Source: Jaltomata sinuosa (taxonomy: Eukaryota; Streptophyta; Magnoliopsida; Solanales; Solanaceae). From it: a stretch of 64,000 nucleotides of DNA. The notes under the pieces were generated by a model that made no database searches, had not been told where the DNA came from, and saw nothing but the letters and a program-made list of their open reading frames with translations. The stretch is taken from contig QJPP01001593.1 in NCBI GenBank assembly GCA_003996215.1, positions 53,909 to 117,908 of the forward strand, written 5' to 3'. The position numbers were made by a program, and so were the translations under genes. Below, piece after piece: positions 57,434 through 64,000 of the stretch; positions within the stretch are counted from its first letter, which is position 1, and each line of letters begins with the position of its first letter.

Positions 57434-57761
57434 TTGTCTATCTATCTCTATTTATTTGTCTGTTTGTACTCTATCTATCTATCGATCTATCTATCTATTT
57501 CTGATCACATTAGATGTTAATTAGCATATATATTAACATAAATGTTTGGTTGTTTTGTAAATTAGGGAAGGTGGAGATGTGAGGGGGTATTTTGCTTGGT
57601 CATTGCTAGACAACTTTGAATGGTTAGAAGGGTATACAAAAAGATTTGGATTGCATTATGTCAATTTTACAGATCTTCAGCGAACCCCAAAATTATCAGC
57701 CACTCGATATAAGCAGCTCATTTCTAACTTTCAAAGCCAGCTAGCAACATATACATCATGA
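46538..57761 (+). CDS. Secreted beta-glucosidase, glycoside hydrolase family 1 (BGLU45/46/47-like)
   Basis: Twelve exons, all GT-AG: 46538-46696, 47565-47631, 48128-48186, 49398-49473, 49632-49706, 50226-50313, 51080-51332, 52434-52549, 53692-53944, 55492-55594, 56306-56414 and 57566-57761. The sum is 1554 nt (517 aa), the normal family length, with no stop. Residues 1 to about 25 form a signal peptide (SIIFFALCVSFSNF). Retaining (double-displacement) hydrolysis is supported by the acid/base Glu201 in TINEP and the nucleophile Glu415 in ITENG. Glucose-binding landmarks are present: SSCYQFEGA, LAHYDIPQ, GLNHYTA and DNFEWLEGY. Wording such as GTASSCYQFEGAFLSDGKGL and RCSGSFGNC resembles the monolignol-glucoside-hydrolysing group (BGLU45/46/47, beta-glucosidase 18-like). 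The substrate is inferred, not shown. Exon 8 could instead start three bases earlier. All catalytic residues are intact, so it is probably functional. Confidence 0.93.
47023..47269. mobile_element. Stowaway MITE in glucosidase intron 1
   Basis: Starts CTCCCTCCATTTCAATTTG and ends CAATTTGAAACTGAGGAAG, flanked by TA (47021-47022, 47270-47271), the Tc1/mariner Stowaway signature. An internal TAGTCCGTTTCAAAAAGAAT suggests a second Stowaway nested inside. Confidence 0.8.
47671..47945. mobile_element. CACTA-like MITE in glucosidase intron 2
   Basis: The right end is TTTCTAGTAGTG at 47945; the left end is decayed. The interior (ATTTTGATTGAATTTATGAG, CATTTTCCCAGTGAGG) matches 53220-53476 and 39190-39459. 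Confidence 0.55.
49018..49233. mobile_element. MITE-like element in glucosidase intron 3
   Basis: GGCAATTAGTTGACGGTAAT, AACTAATGTCGATAAAAACT and a right end TTATTGTAGTAGTGGTG parallel 51457-51652 in intron 7 (GCAATTAGTTAATGACAATA, AACTAATGTCGGTAAAAGCT, TATTGTTTTAGTGTGTGG). It is a small dispersed family, perhaps CACTA-derived; the ends are not exact. Confidence 0.5.
49940..50175. mobile_element. Stowaway-like remnant in glucosidase intron 5
   Basis: TCTGTTTCAAAAAGAATTGA at the left and AAAAAAGAAAGTAGATCATT at the right, with GTGGTCTTAAACATGCCACG in the middle, are standard Stowaway-family wording. It ends about 50 bp before the exon 6 acceptor. Exact termini and TA flanks are not clear. Confidence 0.5.
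50500..50905. repeat. C-rich degenerate repeat block in glucosidase intron 6
   Basis: About 400 bp built on ACCCGAGACTCGA, GACCCAAGACCTGACC and AACCCAAGACGTGAGCCT words, far richer in G+C than the rest of the AT-rich intron. CCCAAGACGTGAGCCTCA occurs twice (about 50671 and 50788), indicating tandem growth. It creates the spurious 95-codon ORF at 50494-50781. Confidence 0.7.
51457..51652. mobile_element. MITE-like element in glucosidase intron 7
   Basis: Partner of 49018-49233. The left part CACCACACCAAAAAAGATAT and right part TTGTTTTAGTGTGTGG are partly inverted. Non-coding. Confidence 0.5.
53220..53476. mobile_element. CACTA-like MITE in glucosidase intron 8
   Basis: Starts CACTACTAAAACGTCAC and ends TTTCTAGTAGTG, 257 bp, with flanks AAT and AAC (possible 3-bp duplication). 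It is related to 39190-39459. It lies about 215 bp before exon 9. Confidence 0.7.
53926..54776 (+). repeat. Nine-copy tandem repeat carrying an exon end and 5' splice site
   Basis: Units of about 91-108 bp begin in the last 18 nt of exon 9 (GTGTCCATTGGAGAACCT) and run into intron 9. Each repeats GTGTCTATTGGGGAACCT followed by a GTAAGT-like donor, then Stowaway-type text (CTTCGTTTCAATTTGTTTG, GACTTGATACGGAGTTTAAG). The true donor is at 53945; copies lie at 54053, 54160, 54251, 54356, 54449, 54555, 54661 and 54767. Six of the eight copies keep GTAAGT; one has GTAAGC and the last GTAAAA. Confidence 0.95.
55267..55434. mobile_element. Stowaway-like MITE in glucosidase intron 9
   Basis: CTTCCTCCGTTTTATTTTAT at the left and ATAAATTGAAGCAGAGGAG at the right are imperfect inverted ends. 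The left TA flank is present; the right is TT. It lies 57 bp before exon 10. Confidence 0.55.
55610..55869. mobile_element. Stowaway MITE just inside glucosidase intron 10
   Basis: TTCCCTCCGTTTTAAATTAC at the left and AATTAAGACAGAGGGAG at the right, flanked by TA at 55608-55609 and 55870-55871. It starts 15 bp after the exon 10 donor (55595). The 68-codon ORF that crosses it is not separate from the gene. Confidence 0.8.
56480..56714 (-). mobile_element. TS-like SINE in glucosidase intron 11, antisense
   Basis: Target duplication ACAAATCTCTCTAACACA (18 bp, perfect) lies at 56462-56479 and 56715-56732. On the minus strand the core GAGCCGAGGGTCTATCGGAA, GTCTGCGTACATCCTACC and GACCCCACTTTGTGGGAATA lead to a (GTT)n tail. 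The perfect duplication suggests a recent insertion. Its body is the same family as 92-325. Confidence 0.9.
57404..57503 (+). repeat. (CTAT)n microsatellite in glucosidase intron 11
   Basis: An interrupted tetranucleotide run, CTATCTATCTAT with TTTAT and TTTGT variants, about 60 bp before the exon 12 acceptor. It creates two overlapping spurious ORFs. Confidence 0.95.
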
Positions 57762-57984
57762 TCTGAAGTTAAAGGCAGAGCCATAATGATGATTACTGAT
57801 TCGACAGAACTCAATAGCACTATATGCCTTTGTGGAAATCCTTCAACAAGATTTTGCTTCTTTTTTTTTAATCTAAAGCAAGGGAGTTTAGTGTGCAATT
57901 AGAATAATTATTCAAGCTAAAATCTTTTTTTATATTAATTGATGCGTATAATTATAATATAAAGAAACTGTAAGTTAGAGCTTA

Positions 57985-58402
57985 GGGTGTGTTTGGTATG
58001 GAGTGGAAATTTTTTCTCATTTTCCATGTTTGGTTGGACAAAATTTTTGGAAAACATTTCTCTAACAAAACAAGTTAATTTCTTGAAAATGAGGAAAATG
58101 ACTTTTTTAACGTAAGTAGGTAAAACAAGTTCTATAAGTGATATTTTATGTTTATTGAATCCTCTCAACCCAGCCAACGCCCCCAACCCTACCCCTTGAC
58201 CATCCCACCCCCGCCACCCTCGAGTCCCCATTCCCCACCCTCTCACCCTTATAGTGTTTTACTAGATTATCTATAAATGCTCTTGATATAACATTTTTTT
58301 CCTTACTTATCAAATATTAGAAAATAAGTTAGTTTCTAAGAAAATATCTTCTAGGAAAAACAATTTTCATGAAAAATATTCTCCTTCGTACCAAACACAC
58401 CC
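57985..58402. mobile_element. Tourist-like MITE downstream of the glucosidase
   Basis: A 418-bp element with ends GGGTGTGTTTGGTATGGAG and CTCCTTCGTACCAAACACAC CC, flanked by TTA and TTT. Same family as 28663-29088, with better preserved termini. It begins 223 bp after the stop codon, possibly close to the gene's poly-A site. Confidence 0.8.
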
Positions 58403-59264
58403 TTTATTATGTTCCATTTCTTTCTTTCTCTTTCTTTTTAGTTTATGGTTTAATATGATGAACTATGTATACCAAGTGAGTCTAAGGTCTGTATATTTCT
58501 ATGTAATCTATAGGATAATTATTTCTTGCAAAGAAAAGATTAATCAACTTTATCTAAGTATCATAAAAGATGCTAAACTGATTTCAAAATAATAAAAAAG
58601 TGTCAACTTTACCTAAAGTATTGGGAGGAAACAAAAAATTCAGTTTATATGATACCTAAGTAAAGTTGAATGGCTTCTTGTGATATTTAGCTAGCGTTTA
58701 TACATTCGATTTCATTTTATGATTTCAAATCTTAAATTTTTCAAAAAGCATTACTTGAGATTTTATTTTTTTAAAATGTAAAATTTAACGTATAAGTTTA
58801 TATTTTGTAAAAGAAAAAAATTATTACTTTAAATTTTGTAGAAAAAAGACTCGTATTCGACGTGAAGAGATATATACAACCCCATTTTATCCTTACGCGC
58901 ACTTTATCATGTGAGATAAAGTATTTTCTTTTCGTTTTGGTACTCAATCAAATATAATCATATAATTTATGTGTTCCGATTTAGGTGACATACTTTTTTT
59001 ATAATCAATTTGTCCCCCAAAAAAATAAAAATCACCGGGTTGTTGTGCAATATAAAAGGAATTTTTACATAAAAAACTTGTCAGATTCACTATTTACTTT
59101 TCTTAACTAGTATATAAATATCATATACTTGTTGTATACGCCTATACACATGTTATACCTAAAGGATGGTTTGGTTAAAAAAATGTTGTTTCAAGAGAAT
59201 TCATATGTAATCCAACAAGATATTATAGTATTATATATTGGTATACATGATGTAATATTAAATG
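58403..59264. other. AT-rich spacer
   Basis: No gene or clear repeat termini were seen between the Tourist MITE and the copia LTR. Confidence 0.4.
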
Positions 59265-59630
59265 TGTTGGGTTTGTGTTCTTTAAAGAATGAGCTTTAAA
59301 GATAAGGTGTGAATTGGGAAATGTGGGTGTAATGTGAATTGGAAAATATGGGGGAACCAAGTGAAAGGAAAATGAAAGGAAAAGTCATTTCTCCCTCATT
59401 GGTAGAATAGAGGAAAAATTTTGTCCTTATATTAAGAAACACTCCCTTTATCTCTTAAAGGGTTAAGAAGAGAGTGCCCCCTCGCGCCGTCGTCGTCATC
59501 GCTCCCTCGGCTACGGCAAATGATTTGATTGATAATTTTTTTTGGAAGAGACACCAAACCTGTTCAGAACAGATGTTTCTTCTGAACAGGCACCATACCT
59601 ATTCGCACCATTTCAACCCAAACTCTTGGC

Positions 59631-59640
59631 TATAAATATA
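59631..59640 (+). promoter_or_regulatory. TATA box in the copia 5' LTR
   Basis: TATAAATATA within GGCTATAAATATAGAGG, about 555 bp before the gag ATG, as expected for the LTR promoter. Confidence 0.55.
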
Positions 59641-60185
59641 GAGGATTACCCCATTTTTCCAACGTCGAAAATCTGCATCCTACATATATTTTCTTACAAA
59701 AATAAATCGAGTCTAAGTGTGATAGAAGACTGACTCTTTGAGTTCGCTGAAAGTATTGAGGTTTGAGGTACCGCTACGTCAATATCAGGTATATCCATTT
59801 TATTCTGGGAGGAAATAATCCACAACCTCGGGTACATGAGGGGATTAAATTCCTTAAGGACACACAGTGAATTCTGTGATCTCGGATATTTTATACTTAC
59901 TGTTTTTTTCAGTTTTAATTACTGTTATTATTCTGGCAGACTTGTTGAACATAGATACCAACAAGCTTAAGGACTTTATATTATTTATTTATTTCTGTGT
60001 TCATCTATTTTCTGAATTTTGAGACTAAAAACCTTTTTGATTTTTCTACTCCGTTTTAATATTCGATTCGAAGAATATAAAAATTTCATCGAATATTAAA
60101 TTTGTTTCTGAAAATTTTTATTGGTTCGAAGAAATAAAATCTTCACCAACTAATATATTCGTTTGTGTTGTTACCAGTAACAAAC

Positions 60186-61264
60186 ATGACAGGAACAGAA
60201 AGTACCCCAATGGTTGGCACTGCTAGTAACGCAGCCTCCTCCAGTCGTTTTGCACAAGCACCGACTCCAGCAAAATAGCTCAAAAAGTTCTCTGGAATTG
60301 ACTTTAAGCGCTGGCAACAGAAAATGTTCTTTTACTTGACTACTTTGAGTCTGCAAAGGTTCATTAAGGAAGATGTTCCAGTTATGTCGGAATCAACCCC
60401 GGATAATGAACGTTTCTTAGTGACTGAGGCTTGGACGCACTCAGACTTTCTATGCAAAAACTATATACTAAGCGGGCTGGAGGATGATCTGTACAGTGTG
60501 TACAGCAACATGAAGACTTCAAGAGAACTGTGGGATGCTTTAGAGAAAAAGTACAAAACGGAAGATGCTGGGTTGAAGAAGTTTATAGTTGCTAAGTTTC
60601 TGGACTTCAAGATGGTGGATAGCAAATCTGTTGTTACCCAAGTTCAGGAATTGCAAGTATTCACAAATATCACGATCTCCTTGCTGAAGGTATAAACTTC
60701 ATTAATACTTCTGTCATAAGTATTAAATATATTATGAATACTTACATAACCTGTTATGTAGGTTTGGTTGTAAATGATGCGTTTCAAGTGGCAACAATGA
60801 TTGAGAAGTTGCCTCCCTTATGGAAGGACTTCAAAAATTATTTGAAACACAAACGCAAGGAGATGACACTCGAAGATCTCATTGTTCGATTGAGGATCGA
60901 GAAAGATAAAGATAACAAGACTGCCGAAAAGAAGGCTAGAGCAAACTCATCAATCATGGGAGAAAATATTGTTGAGACTGGTCCAACTAATCTGAAAAAA
61001 AGGAAAAAGCCATCTGGACCGAAAAACTATCCTAGCAAGAAAAAGTTCAAGGGAGATTGCCACAACTGTGAAAAAGCTGGACACAAGGCTGTGGAATGTC
61101 GTGCTCCAAAGAAAGACAAGAAGAAGGGTCAAGCCAATATGGTTGAAACAAATGTAGACATTAATGACTTATGTGCTATGTTGTCTGAATGCAACTTAGT
61201 AGGAAGTCCCAAGGAGTGGTGGATTGATTCTGGAGCCACCCGACATGTCTGTACTGTTAGATAA
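60186..61264 (+). pseudogene. Copia gag and start of protease, broken
   Basis: The gag ATG is at 60186 (MTGTESTPMVGTASN). An in-frame TAG lies at 60276-60278, then the body follows: KKFSGIDFKRWQQKMFFYL, SGLEDDLYSVYSN, KTSRELWDALEKKYKT. A frame change near 60655 joins QVQELQV to the YHDLLAEG frame. After 60762 come NDAFQVATMIEKLPPLWKDF and RKEMTLEDLIVRLRIE, a CCHC zinc knuckle CHNCEKAGHKAVEC (RNA binding), and the aspartic protease active site WWIDSGATRHVC. A TAA at 61262-61264 follows. All landmarks of a copia Gag-protease are in order, but the reading frame is interrupted. Confidence 0.8.
60690..60761 (+). other. Intron-like 72-bp insertion in copia gag
   Basis: Between LLAEG and LVVNDAFQ lie 72 bp that begin GTATAAAC and end TATGTAG. 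They have GT-AG borders, are AT-rich, and split the Gly codon so that exact removal gives LLAEGLVVNDAF. The insertion is also a multiple of three without stops, so removal is not required for an open frame. Confidence 0.5.
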
Positions 61265-61458
61265 GCATTTGCAACATATGCTCCTGCTGGACCCGATGAG
61301 ACCATTTTTATGGGAAATTCTGCAACAGCCAAGATTGAAGGTTATGGAAAAGTATTTCTGAAGATGACCTCTGTAAGGTGGTGACTCTGAACAACGTTTG
61401 TTATGTTCCTTAAATTAGGAAGAACTTAGTTTCTACTAGTCTTCTAGTCAAAAATGAA

Positions 61459-62400
61459 TTGAAGTGCGTTTTTATTTCTGACAAAGTTGTAATAAGTAAG
61501 AACGAGATGTATATAGGAAAAGGTTACCTTACTGAGGGCCTTTTCAAACTGAATGTAATGGTTGTTGATAATAATAAAGTTTCAGCTTCTTCTTACTTGC
61601 TTGAGTCAAATAATTTGTGGCATTCACGTTTAGGACATGTCAATTATAAAACCTTGCGCAAAATGATCAACTTGAATATATTGCCTAAGTTTGAATGCAA
61701 TCAATCCAAATGTCAAATATGTGTTGAATCTAAGTATGTTAAGCATCCTTATAAGTCCGTTGAAAGGAATTCAAATCCCTTAGACTTAATTCACACAGAT
61801 ATTAATTCACACAAATCCCTTAGACTTAATTCAAAGGTATTTCATAACCTTCATTGATGATAGTACGCGATACTGTTATGTCTATTTACTTAATAGTAAA
61901 GATGAGGCAATTAAAACATTCAAACAATACAAAAGCGAAGTTGAAACACAACTTAACAAAAAGATCAAAATGATAAGGAGTGATAGAGGCGGCGAATATG
62001 AATCTCCTTTTGAAGAAATATGTTTGGAATATGGCATTATTCATCAAACAACTGCTCCTTACTCGCCACAATCAAATGAAATTGCGGAAAGGAAAAACAG
62101 AATACTTAAGGAGATGATGAATGCCTCGTTAATAAGTTCTGGTTTACCCCAGAACTTGTGAGGGGAAGCTATCCTTACGGCTAGCAGAATACTTAATAGA
62201 GTTCCCCATAGTAAAACACAATCTATTCCATATGAAAAATGGAAAGGAAGAAAGCCTAACCTTGAATACTTGAAAGTGTGGGGGTGTTTGGCTAAGGTGC
62301 AAGTTTCTAAACCTAAAAGGGTAAAAATAAGACAAAAAATAATTGATTGTATTTTCATAGGATATGCTACAAATAGTAAAGCATATCGATTTATGGTCCA
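61459..62400 (+). pseudogene. Copia integrase region, broken
   Basis: The GAG-pre-integrase HHCC module is visible as LWHSRLGHVNYKTLRKM and CQICVESK. The integrase core follows: LDLIHTDI (first catalytic Asp), FIDDSTRYCYVY, then MIRSDRGGEYES (second Asp) and SPQSNEIAERKNR (catalytic Glu). A small repeat (TTCACACAAATCCCTTAGAC against AATCCCTTAGACTTAATTCA near 61777-61830) has replaced sequence and shifted the frame. A TGA at 62159-62161 ends the next open stretch. The catalytic triad is recognisable, but no continuous protein exists. Confidence 0.75.
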
Positions 62401-62424
62401 TAAATTAAAAATCCCGACATTCAT

Positions 62425-63558
62425 GTGAATACGGTAATTGAATCAGATAATGCTGAATTTTTTAAAATCATATATCCGTATAAAAGGGAATGTGAGTTGT
62501 CTAACGAAGGATCTAAACGACCTCGGGAAGAAACAACAGAAAATGATCTTGATGAGGAAAATCCAAGACGTAGCAAACGTCAAAGGACCTCTACTTCCTT
62601 TGGACCAGAATTTCTGACATTCTTGTTAGAAAATGAGCCTCGAACTTTTAAAGAAGCAATGACTTCTTCGGAAGCTCAATATTGGAAAGAGGCAGTCAAT
62701 AGTGAGATTGAATCCATAATGAGCAATTATACGTGGGAATTGGTTGATCTTCCTCCAGGAAATAAACCTTTAGGTTCTAAATGGATTTTCAAAAGGAAAA
62801 TAAAAGATGATGGCACTATTGACAAATATAAAGCAAGACTTGTAGTCAAAGGATTTAGACAATGTGAGGATCTCGATTACTTTGATACGTACTCACCGGT
62901 AACAAGAATTACATTAATTCGAGTGTTAATAGCTTTAGCCGCTGTGTACGGTCTTCAAATTCATCAAATGGATGTAAAAACAACCTTCTTAAATGGAGAT
63001 TTAGAGGAAGAAATCTACATGGAACAACCCGAAGGGTTCGAGGTTCCTGAAAATGAAAAGAAGGTATATCGGCTTGTTAAATCCTTGTATAGACTAAAAC
63101 AAGCACCCAAACAATGGCATGCGAAATTTGACCATACAATGTTGTCAAATGACTTCAAAATTAACGAGTGTGATAAATGCATTTATATTAAAAACACTCC
63201 GAATCAAGTAGTCATTGTTTGTCTGTATGTGGATGATGTGTTGATAATGAGTAACGACATTGCTAACATAAATGCTAAGAAGCATATGTTTGCTAGTAAA
63301 TTTGATAAAAAAGACTTAGGAGTTGCCGATTTGATATTGGAAATTAAGATTCACAAAACTCCTCAAGGTCTAGCATTGTCTCAATCTCATTATATCCAAA
63401 TGGTACTTGAAAAATTCAAGTATTTGAACTTCAAAGTTGCAAAAACACCAATTGATGTGAACCTTGCTCTTGCTAAGAATAAAGGTGAAAATCATTCTCA
63501 ATTGGACTATGCTAGAGTGTTGGGAAGTTTGATGTACATCATGAATTGTACACGATAA
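62425..63558 (+). pseudogene. Copia reverse transcriptase, largest open stretch (377 codons)
   Basis: Copies element RNA to DNA in virus-like particles. After a K/R-rich linker (RRSKRQRTSTSFGPEF) comes the RVT_2 domain: GSKWIFKRKIKDDGTI, YKARLVVKGFRQ, YSPVTRITLIRVLIALA, QMDVKTTFLNGDLEEEIYM (first catalytic Asp; the usual KTAFLNG reads KTTFLNG) and CLYVDDVLIM (YVDD catalytic pair, near residue 272). The domain is uninterrupted, but the open frame ends at a TAA in NCTR-stop (63556-63558), where related elements continue with PDIA. It is joined neither to integrase upstream nor to RNase H downstream, so it is scored as a pseudogene. Confidence 0.8.
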
Positions 63559-64000
63559 GATATAGCCTGCGCTATAAGTAAATTGAGTCGATACACAAGT
63601 AATCCCAACCAAACTCATTGGATGGCTATGAAATAAGTTTTGGGGTATTTGGAACATACTCAAAACTTTGCCTTGCATTACAACAAATATCCAACGGTTA
63701 TTGAAGGATATAGTGATGCAAATTGGATCACCGGGTCAACTGAAACTAAGTCCACAAGTGGATATGTTTTTACCATTGGTGGAGGACCAGTATCTTGGAA
63801 ATCATCCAAACAAACATGTATCGCTCGCTCTACAATGGAGTCTGAGTTCATAGCTTTGGACAAGGCCGGTGAAGAAGCTGAATGGATCTTGAATTTCCTA
63901 GAAGACATTCCATTTTAGCCTAAGCCATTGGCTCCTATATGCATACATTGTGATAGCCAAGCGGCAATAAGAAGGGCTGGGAGCGTTATGTATAACGGAA
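63559..64000 (+). pseudogene. Copia RNase H region, continues past the window
   Basis: Continues the polymerase frame as DIACAISKLSRYTSNP. After a stop (TAA at 63634-63636, in MK-stop-VLGYL) it runs on with GYSDANWITGSTETKSTSGY, SWKSSKQTCIARSTMESEF and, after another stop at 63916-63918, HCDSQAAIRRAGSVMYN. These are the standard copia RNase H motifs with the catalytic Asp, Glu and Asp positions (YSDANW, MESEF, CDSQAA). The window ends inside the domain. Confidence 0.8.

Larger units (their letters stand above)
59265..64000 (+). mobile_element. Decayed Ty1/copia retrotransposon, runs off the window
   Basis: The 5' LTR probably starts at TGTTGGGTTTGTG (59265), although 59263 is also possible. 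It has a TATA box at 59631-59640. Its 3' end and the primer-binding site were not located with confidence (somewhere before 60186). The internal order is gag, protease, integrase, reverse transcriptase, RNase H, which is copia and not gypsy. Several stops and frameshifts make it inactive. The 3' LTR lies beyond the window. The style of gag and pol resembles elements annotated as TNT1-94-like. Confidence 0.85.

Noticed and set aside
57308..57520. ORFs rich in Tyr-Leu-Ser-Ile repeats
   Set aside because: They are translations of the CTAT microsatellite.

Overview
This is plant nuclear DNA, almost certainly from the nightshade family (Solanaceae). It is AT-rich, has GT-AG introns, and carries SINE families with (GTT)n or poly-A tails, Stowaway-, Tourist-, Mutator- and CACTA-like MITEs, RNase H-bearing and RTE-type LINEs, long gypsy-type solo LTRs and a Ty1/copia element. 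I cannot name the species from sequence alone.

Layout. About 1-26.6 kb is a tandemly triplicated non-genic segment: unit A from 1, unit B from about 8150, unit C from about 21560. Its copies were broken up later by a decayed LINE (4137-7212), a 300-bp-arm fold-back (7488-8124), a nearly full-length LINE with ORF1 and ORF2 (8655-14461, minus), a 1-kb fold-back (20568-21560) and a 3.0-kb solo LTR (21975-24997). Because the copies are paralogous, several insertions have an empty site beside them. Unit B also holds PPR-like tandem repeats.

Two genes look intact, both on the plus strand. (1) 30661-35734 is a plastid glucose-6-phosphate/phosphate translocator (GPT) in five coding exons encoding 383 aa. 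It has a tandemly duplicated promoter region and an intron 1 filled with MITE-derived repeats. (2) 46538-57761 is a secreted family-1 glycoside hydrolase in twelve exons encoding 517 aa. It resembles the BGLU45/46/47 (beta-glucosidase 18-like, monolignol glucosidase) group. Its introns are loaded with MITEs, a SINE and a striking nine-copy tandem repeat. Both exon chains were assembled by hand from splice signals and keep one reading frame throughout.

Between and after the genes lie an RTE-like LINE 3' end (38098-38755), several SINEs and MITEs, a 2.1-kb solo LTR with perfect 5-bp target duplications (41146-43252), a tandem duplication just upstream of the glucosidase (45031-46301) and a decayed Ty1/copia element running off the right edge (59265-64000).

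The two genes share no obvious pathway. One feeds plastid carbon metabolism with hexose phosphate; the other probably releases aglycones in the apoplast or vacuole. The most unusual observation is that in both genes the 3' end of an exon plus its 5' splice site has been copied into the following intron together with MITE-like sequence: once in the translocator, eight extra times in the glucosidase.
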